The notes under the pieces were generated by a model. It had not been told where the DNA came from, made no database searches, and worked only from the letters and a program-made list of their open reading frames with translations. Below are positions 1-7,281 of a stretch of 45,618 nt of DNA, piece by piece. The position numbers and the translations under genes were made by a program. The DNA comes from Prevotella sp. (lineage in GTDB: Bacteria > Bacteroidota > Bacteroidia > Bacteroidales > Bacteroidaceae): positions 1 through 45,618 of the forward strand of contig JAFWSS010000164.1 of the NCBI GenBank assembly GCA_017524385.1. Direction: 5' to 3'. The number at the start of each line of letters is the position of its first letter. Position 1 is the stretch's first letter.

Positions 1-88
1 ATTATCCGCTTGTATCCGAAGGGCGGCCTGAAAGGCCAGCAAGCACATAGCCCAAGGCAACGCCTTGGGTGTCAAGATGTTCATAGTC

Positions 89-141
89 GCCCTGTAGGGG
101 CATAAGCATTTGTAGATGAAAGGCTTATGCCCCTACAGGGC
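89..141. repeat. 19-bp perfect inverted repeat
   Basis: GCCCTGTAGGGGCATAAGC at 89-107 is the exact reverse complement of 123-141, separated by a 15-nt loop. Each arm is G/C-rich in an A/T-rich setting, so the transcript of either strand would form a strong stem. It resembles REP/MITE-type intergenic palindromes. There is no T-run on either side, so it is not an obvious terminator. Confidence 0.7.
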
Positions 142-314
142 ATTATCGGAAAGATGCGGATAATCATAAATTTAATGTTACACGAATTATCTGTAACACG
201 AATTATCACGAATTTTTCATTAATTGATACACGAAACAAGGATTGCTTACAACTGAAAAAAACACTTTAAAAGCCCTTTTGTTCACGTTCTACTTTTTCA
301 AGTGGACTCAAATT

Positions 315-345
315 TGGAAATATCACACAAAAGTGTTACCTTTGC
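315..345 (+). promoter_or_regulatory. Bacteroidetes-type promoter candidate
   Basis: On the plus strand a TTTG (-33-like) is followed after 20 nt by TACCTTTG (-7-like), close to the Bacteroidetes consensus TTTG-N19-TAnnTTTG. No plus-strand coding region follows. The next sequence holds two hairpins (366-383 and 392-415), so the product could be a short non-coding RNA, or the promoter could be a relic. Confidence 0.4.
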
Positions 346-391
346 AAAATGTCAAGGATAATATAGACGCCATACACTAGCGTCAACACTA

Positions 392-415
392 GAGGGGATG
401 CCTTTGCATCCCCTC
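392..415. terminator. 10-bp hairpin downstream of the AAA ATPase
   Basis: GAGGGGATGC (392-401) pairs perfectly with GCATCCCCTC (406-415) around a 4-nt loop. It lies downstream of the minus-strand AAA gene and of the plus-strand promoter candidate, so it could stop either transcript. There is no T-tract on either strand, which lowers confidence. Confidence 0.35.
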
Positions 416-418
416 ATT

Positions 419-661
419 TCACTTCCTTGCGTACCCCGTTGGAGAACTCCCAAAGGGAGTTGCATACCTGGAAAGGACTGACAAACCCGGAATCATCCGA
501 CCACAGCTTTGAGGAGGGATGGGAAAGCCATGACGTCCCTCGTCCACATGGTCGCCGATATTGAGGCCATAGAACTTCATGCCTTTCTTTTTCTCCTCGT
601 CAATCATCTCCATCGTCTCCTTGTTGACAAGCAGTGGATGGCGGAAGGAAAAGCCTGTCAT
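419..661 (-). CDS. Small hypothetical protein overlapping the AAA ATPase stop
   Basis: An 80-codon frame whose ATG overlaps the TGA of the upstream AAA ATPase gene (ATGA), an arrangement typical of translational coupling. The first 40 residues look protein-like (charged, with MIDEEKKKGMKFYGLNIGD). The last third translates a palindromic intergenic sequence (AACTCCCAAAGGGAGTT near 447-463), so the gene may be truncated and reading into junk. I recognise no family. It could be a real small partner of the ATPase, a decayed gene tail, or chance. Confidence 0.3.
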   Translation of the reverse strand: MTGFSFRHPLLVNKETMEMIDEEKKKGMKFYGLNIGDHVDEGRHGFPIPPQSCGRMIPGLSVLSRYATPFGSSPTGYARK

Positions 662-2379
662 CGAAAACCGATGACAGACTCTGCATTATTACTCCTGCCC
701 ATGACCTCCGCCTTGCAGTACCCCTCAATATCCTCTATCGACGTTTGCTTTCCCGACAGTATGAAGCCTATCGTGCGCTTGCGTGCAATGTTCTCAATCT
801 GTCCGCCTGAGAAGTTGTAACTCATAGCCAACCGACGTGCATCCTCCTCGGTAATGCCTTGCAGCATGGAGCTCCACAACTGTTGCTTCACCGACACCCC
901 GGGCATATGGAACTCCACCTTGAAGAGGAACCTCCGCTCGAAAGCGTTGTCGAGGTTGGACGTGAGGTTGGTAGTGGCAATGAGAATGCCTTCCAAGTCC
1001 TCCAACTCCTGCAGGATAATGTTCTGCATGGCGTTGTCCATCTTGTCCACCGACGTCTCCACGTTCTCATTGCGTTTGCTGAAAAGCGCATCGGCCTCGT
1101 TGAAGAAGAGAATGGGCATCACCTCGCTACGCTTGCATGCCTCACGGTAACGCTCGAACACCATCTTTATGTTCTTCTCGCTCTCCCCCACGTATTTGTC
1201 GCGCATGCCAGCAATGTCCACCTGCATAATGTCGCGACCCGTAAGTCGTGCTATCTGCAGCACAGTCTCCGTCTTACCCGTGCCCGGAGCACCGTAGAAG
1301 AGGCAGGCGAACCCTTTGCGCATACCCTGTTCCTCCAACCTCTGCTGTATGTCGGGAAGTCTTTCCTGACTTAGCAGGCTTGTCAGACGCTCTATCTGCT
1401 GTTGTTCTACCATGTTGTAGAACATGGCCTTCTCCTTAATGAGCGTGTGTCGTGTCAAACCTTGCAAAGACAGGTTGTTGGCATTCCTCAGCCCATTGGG
1501 GGTGAAACCGTCGAGCAGTTCTTCCTTGCATCGACGCGTTATGACGTAACAGTTTGTGTTTGCCAAGCCACCCTCGAAAGCATGTCCTATCCAACCCTCA
1601 CTGAACAACATATGCCGACCTTGTTGAAGCGCATCTTTCATGGCGTCGACATAATAGCTGTCGCGGAACACCTCATCTATAGTGGAAAGCTGAAGACCTT
1701 CTGTCTCCGTCCCTCCCCATTCGGCATAATTGCAGACCATCATCATGAAAAGCAGAAGGTCGTCCTGGTTGCTTTTTAATTTGAGCGCCTCGGTGCACAA
1801 CGGCAAATGGGTGTTGGCCTCACACATCATGAGCATCCATTTCGCATCGTCACACACCCTCGAGTTCAGGCTTATGACATTTTTGTTGACATACTTCACC
1901 ATCTTGTTAACAAATGTTCCGAGTTCCAGACCGTCTATTTTCTCTGGTACAAACGGTTTGTTCTCCTGTAGTGCATTCACCAGCCCATCGGCCACACGGA
2001 AACTGTCAAAGAAGGTTCCGCACTCGTTAACATTGTTGCGTATGACCCAACGCCTAGCCACCAACTCCTCTATCTCGTTGGAATAGCTCATAATGGAAAG
2101 ACGGCTGCACCTTAGGCATTTGGCAAAACCTTTCCATGTCAAAGCCTCGCCGCATTCCACAAGTATCGCAAACACTACCACCTGCATCCTTGTCATTTCC
2201 AGCTCCTTCGTCAAGTATTCCAATGGGTTCTTGCAATCATTCCAGAACTTTTTCGAGAGGTTAGAGCCAATTGCCTCGTTCAACACCCTGTCAAGGGCGG
2301 AAATGAGGGTCCATGTCTCTGGTTCTTCGTACTCTTCGTTGTAATCGGGGGCAATGTAATCAAAATCTTCGTCAAACAT
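658..2379 (-). CDS. AAA+ ATPase with large unknown N-terminal region
   Basis: About 573 residues. The C-terminal third is a classical AAA+ domain (numbering from the longest frame, which is 19 codons longer): Walker A GAPGTGKT at 382-389, Walker B PILFFNEAD at 441-449 with Asn in place of the usual first Asp, sensor-1 TTN near 488-490, arginine finger in FERRF at 499-503 and a sensor-2-like SGGQIENI at 543-550. The domain resembles the FtsH/katanin-like ATPases found in bacterial accessory cassettes. The N-terminal 370 residues hold helical segments and match no family I recognise. I chose the ATG at 2379 because the only upstream in-frame start is a TTG (2436). The gene is on the same strand as the kinase/peptidase cassette upstream but is separated from it by a plus-strand fragment. 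Probable role: remodelling a protein partner by ATP hydrolysis. Confidence 0.8.
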   Translation of the reverse strand: MFDEDFDYIAPDYNEEYEEPETWTLISALDRVLNEAIGSNLSKKFWNDCKNPLEYLTKELEMTRMQVVVFAILVECGEALTWKGFAKCLRCSRLSIMSYSNEIEELVARRWVIRNNVNECGTFFDSFRVADGLVNALQENKPFVPEKIDGLELGTFVNKMVKYVNKNVISLNSRVCDDAKWMLMMCEANTHLPLCTEALKLKSNQDDLLLFMMMVCNYAEWGGTETEGLQLSTIDEVFRDSYYVDAMKDALQQGRHMLFSEGWIGHAFEGGLANTNCYVITRRCKEELLDGFTPNGLRNANNLSLQGLTRHTLIKEKAMFYNMVEQQQIERLTSLLSQERLPDIQQRLEEQGMRKGFACLFYGAPGTGKTETVLQIARLTGRDIMQVDIAGMRDKYVGESEKNIKMVFERYREACKRSEVMPILFFNEADALFSKRNENVETSVDKMDNAMQNIILQELEDLEGILIATTNLTSNLDNAFERRFLFKVEFHMPGVSVKQQLWSSMLQGITEEDARRLAMSYNFSGGQIENIARKRTIGFILSGKQTSIEDIEGYCKAEVMGRSNNAESVIGFR

Positions 2380-2455
2380 CCTTTTCTGTTTATGTGAATA
2401 TGGTATATTTATAATTTGAATTCGCTCTTTTTTCAAGAGTTCATGAGGAGGCTAA

Positions 2456-2471
2456 GAGGAGTTCACTCCTC
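2456..2471. repeat. Hairpin upstream of the AAA gene, similar to 392-427
   Basis: GAGGAGT (2456-2462) pairs with ACTCCTC (2465-2471). It is followed by ATTTCACCTACTTGC, close to the ATTTCACTTCCTTGC that follows the hairpin at 392-415. The AAA gene is therefore bracketed by two same-orientation hairpin-plus-ATTTCAC sequences. Confidence 0.4.
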
Positions 2472-2512
2472 ATTTCACCTACTTGCAAAAGTTGATGGCA
2501 TATATTATTGAT

Positions 2513-3004
2513 ATGAAAAAAGAGTCATTCGATGATGCGCCGAAAGCAAGATTCCATATGATCAACCTGGTAACAGTTCAAGGCTATCAAGGGGTGTATC
2601 AAAAAATCAAAGAACGATTGATTTGTGATGCAAAGGTAGGTCTAAAATTTGATACAGGTGGTTTTTTTATAGGTATAACATCATCTTTCGCAAAAAGAAG
2701 AATATCATTCCTCACTTTTTTGTGCTGCTTATTACCGATTGTGCAATCCCTGTCCTGTGACCAACAGGAAAGAAGCGTTAGGTCTTCATTTGTAGCTGTC
2801 ATCACCGAGGATGAGGAGATAGACATACACACCTTCTGCGGTGGCATTGAACTATTCGTACCCACCCATGTCAACGTGCTGGTGAAAAGCCGCAGTTTCA
2901 TCGGCGGTGTCGGCAACAGTGCCATACACAACACCGACCCGAAAACCCCATGCCTGCACATTGTCGCCAGCAACTTCATCGGCGGTGTGGATATCAAGAA
3001 TTAA
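2513..3004 (+). pseudogene. LiaF-type C-terminal domain remnant
   Basis: The last 65 residues of this plus-strand frame show the alternating beta pattern of the LiaF/DUF2154 C-terminal domain: an HTFCGGIELFVP segment, then VLVKSRSFIGGVG, then LHIVASNFIGGVDIKN at the very end. In Bacteroidetes this domain usually ends a membrane protein with N-terminal transmembrane helices. Here those helices are absent, and the upstream half does not look like the family (it includes one hydrophobic stretch, ISFLTFLCCLLPIVQSL). I therefore read it as a truncated gene whose 5' part was lost or replaced. It is oriented against both neighbours and interrupts the minus-strand cassette. The start is arbitrary (ATG at 2513; 2495 is also possible). 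A short secreted beta-helix-like protein beginning before the hydrophobic stretch remains possible. Confidence 0.45.
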
Positions 3005-3065
3005 ACCTGGGGCCAATTAATGAGCTTCTCCCCCAATGCAAGTGAACATGGATTTTGACGACTTG

Positions 3066-5075
3066 TCATATTTCATGGTTCAACAGTTCTGTTTGAAGTA
3101 TGGAGACCTCCTTTCCTTGTTTTACATCTATTAAAATGTATTTAATTCTATGCGACAAATTAACATCACAAAGGATTTTCAAAGACTTGGGGGTGTAGCC
3201 GAACAATTCCTGAACATCTATCTTGAAACGTTTTCCAAGAAAAACTATGACAATGGAAGAACAATTATCATCCTTTATAGGATAAGTCTTCTTGAATGGT
3301 ATGGTTGTCATGCTTTCCATCAAGTTGAGAGCATCCCTATAAGAACCATTAATCCATATTTCTGCATTGATATCAAAAGGAAACATGGAGAGCAAAACGG
3401 TTTCGTCTGTTAGATAGTGATTAAAGATGTTATATTGGATGATTGCTCCCAACACCAAAGATGCAAACCCTTCAAACGCAGACAATTTTTTGACAACAGG
3501 CTCATTTTCCACGAAAACCCACTCTGCAAAATTGTTTTTCCTCTCACCTATAAAGCCTGACTGGTATATCTCTGCAACACTCCCTCCTTGCAACACGTCA
3601 CAATATTGGCATTGATATTCAAAGCTATAAGCGCAATCCTCGTTTGCATCAAAACAAAGTGGAATCAACTGCATTTCCATCTCTATGCGATAGTCGCCAA
3701 AGACAGAAGGACTTTGTTGCAAACGGAAGATTTCGAAAAGGTCGGATTCGCTGCAAAAGGTAATCATATTGAAAGCATGGGCTATCGTGTCTCTGTTGCC
3801 ATTCAAATATGTTACCAAATCTGTCCGCCGACCATCTTTCACACGAAGGGAAGCCTTGAAAAGTCTCATGGAGGATTCCACATCACTGAATGACCTTAGT
3901 TTCGACACGAGGTCTACATCACATTCATAGGTGTAACCCCTGTAATATATGGTGACGCCATGACCATGTGAAATAGAAATAACAGAAATGCCATATTGCT
4001 CGATCTCTTCACGACTATAGGAATACAATTTCCCCATCGCTTCCCCAACAAAAGACTCATCGCCCATATCAATGGAGGTTTCTTCCTCCTTCACTCCGCT
4101 GAAGAATCCATCAATCTTCACCTCTGTGGTCTCATCCAGAATCGTCGCACTGGAGTTTTCGTCCTCCCGCTTTTCACCAGAGGATTTCCCAAGAAACCTC
4201 AATATCTCCTCCACCGACTGAGGGCGGCCGTTTTGGTTGGGGGTCATCATCCAGACGACGAGTTGGCGCATACGAGGGCTCACCGAAGGAGGCAACGGGA
4301 TGGAATCGCTCTTGTCTGGCGTGGAGTCGTTGTTGATGGCAGAAGGGTTTGCCGGCTTCTTACCAGTGAGAAGGTTGAACAGCGTTGCACCAAGGGCGTA
4401 GAAGTCTGTCCAAGGCCCCATGTCTGCCCTGATGCCCGCCAGTTGTTCGATGGGTGCGTAACCGGGAGTGTAGGCAATGGATGTGGAAGACGACTTCTCT
4501 TCGTCGTAGGTGGAGACATATTTGCTAGCACCAAAGTCGACCAGCACCGTCCTGTTTCCATAACCCAGCATGATGTTGGCAGGTTTGATGTCAAGATGGC
4601 AGAGCTGCGGTCTTTGGTTATGGATGCAATTGAGGGCATCAAGCATCTGTTCAAGGATTTCCATCACCATACTCTCGTTGAAAGGCCTTCCCGACAGGTT
4701 GAGCAGGTCGGCGAGGTTCTTGCCATCGATGAAGTCCATCACATAGTAGGCAGTGCCGTTCTCCTCGAACAGGTCATAAACCTGCACAATGTGAGGATTG
4801 GAGAGTTGGGCCAACCGACGGGCCTCGTCAAGGAACCTTTTCTTTTGTTTCATAAAAAACTCACGGTTGCTCCTCAACACGAAAACCGACTTCTCGTCAT
4901 CTTCACGGTCGCAGACACCGTTCAAAAAGCACTCCTTCAAGACCACGCGCTTGCCAAGGAGCACCTGCTCACCTTCGTAGGTGATACCGAAACCACCCTG
5001 GCCCAATTTCTTGCGGATTACGTATTTTATTCCTTGCAGCGTGGTGCCTTCCTTCAAAAAAGTATTTTGTGACAT
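3066..5075 (-). CDS. Ser/Thr protein kinase with long C-terminal extension
   Basis: 669 residues. Residues 15-295 form a eukaryotic-like kinase domain: glycine loop GQGGFG (25-30), VVLKE with Lys47 as the probable ATP-anchoring lysine, catalytic loop HLDIKPANIM (160-169, with Asp162 and Lys164; the HRD arginine is Leu), DFG at 180-182 and the APE-like YAPIEQ (206-211). Leu in place of Arg is common in bacterial kinases lacking activation-loop control. A low-complexity linker (300-345) leads to about 320 residues without a clear family. The last 100 residues show spacing like an Hsp70 substrate-binding beta domain (TIPFKKT near 587, then an IDVKQGKE segment near 650). There is no transmembrane segment, so it should be cytoplasmic. 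It starts 78 nt after the peptidase gene and is probably co-transcribed. Likely role: phosphorylating cassette partners. Confidence 0.88.
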   Translation of the reverse strand: MSQNTFLKEGTTLQGIKYVIRKKLGQGGFGITYEGEQVLLGKRVVLKECFLNGVCDREDDEKSVFVLRSNREFFMKQKKRFLDEARRLAQLSNPHIVQVYDLFEENGTAYYVMDFIDGKNLADLLNLSGRPFNESMVMEILEQMLDALNCIHNQRPQLCHLDIKPANIMLGYGNRTVLVDFGASKYVSTYDEEKSSSTSIAYTPGYAPIEQLAGIRADMGPWTDFYALGATLFNLLTGKKPANPSAINNDSTPDKSDSIPLPPSVSPRMRQLVVWMMTPNQNGRPQSVEEILRFLGKSSGEKREDENSSATILDETTEVKIDGFFSGVKEEETSIDMGDESFVGEAMGKLYSYSREEIEQYGISVISISHGHGVTIYYRGYTYECDVDLVSKLRSFSDVESSMRLFKASLRVKDGRRTDLVTYLNGNRDTIAHAFNMITFCSESDLFEIFRLQQSPSVFGDYRIEMEMQLIPLCFDANEDCAYSFEYQCQYCDVLQGGSVAEIYQSGFIGERKNNFAEWVFVENEPVVKKLSAFEGFASLVLGAIIQYNIFNHYLTDETVLLSMFPFDINAEIWINGSYRDALNLMESMTTIPFKKTYPIKDDNCSSIVIVFLGKRFKIDVQELFGYTPKSLKILCDVNLSHRIKYILIDVKQGKEVSILQTELLNHEI

Positions 5076-5153
5076 GACGTTTTTCAGATGTTGCTAATGA
5101 CTCTATTCATCGAATAACTATAAAACATACAATACCTGGATGTGTCAAACGGG

Positions 5154-6983
5154 TTATTTGGCTTGAATGGCATCAAGCAGCCGGCCGTTTTCATCAAGAC
5201 GAGCCCTGATTTGTGAACGGATGACACCCTCCTGTTTGCCATAGTTGTAGAGATATCCTTTCTCAGGGTGGCCTTCAGCATCGGTGGTCTCGAAATGCTC
5301 CACACTGTATAGGTCGCGGGGCTCCACACCCAGTTGTTGGTAGAGTTGTTTGGTGATGGTGTCATGGATCATGCGCAGATTGCCATCCACCCTGCCACGC
5401 ACCTCTTCGAGTAACGACTTCGTGCCACCGTTCTCTTTCTGAGACCTCATCACCACCGTGCGCTTCATCTTGCGGAAGGGAATGCAATGATGTTTCGAAC
5501 CATCATCTTCCTGTATATGGGCGATGGCGTTGACATCAGGCACGGTCCGTAGTTTCGGGTTTCCATAGAGGTTGAACATGAGCACCGTGCCCAAGGTCAG
5601 TTCATCCTCCTCTATCTGGCGGCTAGAATTATAGTAGTCGCACTTGGCCTTCAGAAAAGCCTCGCCAGCAGTCATCGTACCCAAACATTCATATTCGGCG
5701 AAACGAGCCATGAATGTCTCGCTGTAGGCGGCAGGGTTGATGCGCCATGTACTGTCGCTCTGGAATTTCTGGCATTTACCCCATGCCGGCACACAAGCAC
5801 CGCTATAGAGTAGCACTCCCCTGCCATGCATGGCAGAGAGCAACATGCTCTGCTCACGGCTGTATCTGATGTATCTCCCACCCCAGCAAGCCACAGTATT
5901 GAAGATGCGGGCATTGCTTTCCTGCAACATGTCGATGCTGAAAGCCAGGTCACTGCTGTAGAATCCTGAATAATCGGGGTGGCAGGTTCCATGGAGGTTG
6001 AACATCAGCATGTCGGCCTCCGACAGTTTTTCGTAGTACATCTCACTGAGTTCCTCTGCCATGTCCTCCATGATCAAAGGGCTGAGAAACATATTGTCGA
6101 GCACCACATGGTCTTCGTTGTCCATATGCTCGGTGGGCAGGTTGCGCGACATCTCTCGGCTGGCGGGTATCCAGTCGTAGAAGGAGGTCATCACGGCTCG
6201 CCCTATCTTGATGCCACCCTCCTCGGTGACCATGTTGCTGAGATTGAAATAGGCCTGCAAGTCTTCCTCCAAGGATGTCTCCATCTCGCCTGTTTCCAAA
6301 GGCAGACGGGCCACATTGCATCGCGCCTTCCTGAAATCGAGAAAGTCGAGTTGCAACCGCCCATAGAAGCAATAGTAGAAGTCGGCATAGACATGGTCCT
6401 GGTAATTGTCGTCATACCATTCCGACCCTTCATAGCATGGGTTGGCCTCCGCGGGCTGTGGAATCACGTCGTTGCCGCCGATGATGAACAGCGAGAGATG
6501 CGGGCCGGGGGTGATGTCCTTGTCGGAGATATACTTCTGCAACACGTCGCTGTAGTCCATCCACGTGGCTTCTCCCAATTCGTGCTGGCGGCTGGCCATG
6601 TCGAGCAGATGCCATTCCACTCCCAACTCCTCGTTGTCGGAGATGAATTTCATCAGCAGCGCTTCTACTTCGTCGCAACTGGTGCCATATTTTCGTGCCA
6701 ATTCTGACGTGTCGGTCCAGATGATGCCCTCATCTGTCCTGCTGTCATCCCAATGATTTGGTTTATCCGCATCATTATATGAAGAGGCACCCTCTTTCAA
6801 CTTGCTTCCGCAGTTGGGGCAGAAGTTCGTGCCCGCATCCACTTTCGTCCCACATTCCGGACAATAATTCAACTCTCTCCCTCCTGACGTATGGCGTTCT
6901 TGTTGGGAGTTACTCAACCCAAATTGCGACAATTGGTCGTCTAGTTCAGATTGTAACCTGTTAAGTTGCTCGTCTATGTCCAT
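5154..6983 (-). CDS. Zinc-ribbon protein with C25/gingipain-like cysteine peptidase domain
   Basis: 609 residues. A zinc ribbon (Cys41, 44, 55, 58) follows a short coiled N-terminus. Residues 155-480 follow the layout of caspase-fold C25 peptidases: a LSLFIIGGNDVIPQP strand (163-177), an ARCNVARLPLETGE segment (220-233) like the family's 'VGRLP.E', a candidate catalytic His331 in FNLHGT, a candidate catalytic Cys366 in NTVACWGGR, and a closing FNLYGNPKLR (470-479) like the 'GDP.L' end of C25 domains. There is no signal peptide, unlike secreted gingipains, so it should act in the cytoplasm. The C-terminal 120 residues are unassigned. Its position between two zinc-ribbon coiled-coil genes and a kinase suggests a regulated effector or processing protease. 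An inactive caspase-like fold is possible, but the His/Cys pair argues for activity. Confidence 0.72.
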   Translation of the reverse strand: MDIDEQLNRLQSELDDQLSQFGLSNSQQERHTSGGRELNYCPECGTKVDAGTNFCPNCGSKLKEGASSYNDADKPNHWDDSRTDEGIIWTDTSELARKYGTSCDEVEALLMKFISDNEELGVEWHLLDMASRQHELGEATWMDYSDVLQKYISDKDITPGPHLSLFIIGGNDVIPQPAEANPCYEGSEWYDDNYQDHVYADFYYCFYGRLQLDFLDFRKARCNVARLPLETGEMETSLEEDLQAYFNLSNMVTEEGGIKIGRAVMTSFYDWIPASREMSRNLPTEHMDNEDHVVLDNMFLSPLIMEDMAEELSEMYYEKLSEADMLMFNLHGTCHPDYSGFYSSDLAFSIDMLQESNARIFNTVACWGGRYIRYSREQSMLLSAMHGRGVLLYSGACVPAWGKCQKFQSDSTWRINPAAYSETFMARFAEYECLGTMTAGEAFLKAKCDYYNSSRQIEEDELTLGTVLMFNLYGNPKLRTVPDVNAIAHIQEDDGSKHHCIPFRKMKRTVVMRSQKENGGTKSLLEEVRGRVDGNLRMIHDTITKQLYQQLGVEPRDLYSVEHFETTDAEGHPEKGYLYNYGKQEGVIRSQIRARLDENGRLLDAIQAK

Positions 6984-7281
6984 AATTTGCTTTATTTAGT
7001 AAAAGAAAAAGAACTTGGTATTATTATAACATATAATTACCATACAATTAATCATAAATTGCTGTGCGTCAGAATTTTTGGTTAATTCATGATAATTCGT
7101 GTTCTTTATTATTCATCCCAGTTTATTTTTTAATCGTCACTTATTTTGTAACATTATCGTCTTTTATTCCTATGTTGTAGTCGAACGCTCTACTTAAAGA
7201 AAACACATCTGCTTTTTCTTGTCATTCGAGATGAAGTAAGCAACGGGATCAGTGAAAGAAACAATTGTAGGCATTCTGTGA
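6984..7281. other. 298-nt gap inside the cassette
   Basis: A/T-rich spacer between the 524-aa and 609-aa genes. I see no TAnnTTTG box on the minus strand here. It contains an inverted copy of the ACACGAATTATC motif also found at 193-212. A short minus-strand frame at 7190-7375 overlaps the upstream gene end and looks spurious. Confidence 0.5.

Larger units (their letters stand above)
1..418. other. Intergenic region with palindromes, no gene seen
   Basis: No credible reading frame. It holds a short hairpin (CCCAAGGC at 51-58 with GCCTTGGG at 62-69), a perfect 19-bp inverted repeat (89-107 with 123-141), repeated ACACGAATTATC words near 180-215 that recur inverted near 7,081-7,105, a plus-strand Bacteroidetes-type promoter match at about 315-345 and two further hairpins (366-383, 392-415). 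The composition is typical of Bacteroidales intergenic DNA next to mobile or accessory genes. Confidence 0.6.

Noticed and set aside
3996-5072. 358-codon plus-strand frame
   Set aside because: Antisense of the kinase gene; the protein has no family likeness while the other strand has all kinase motifs.
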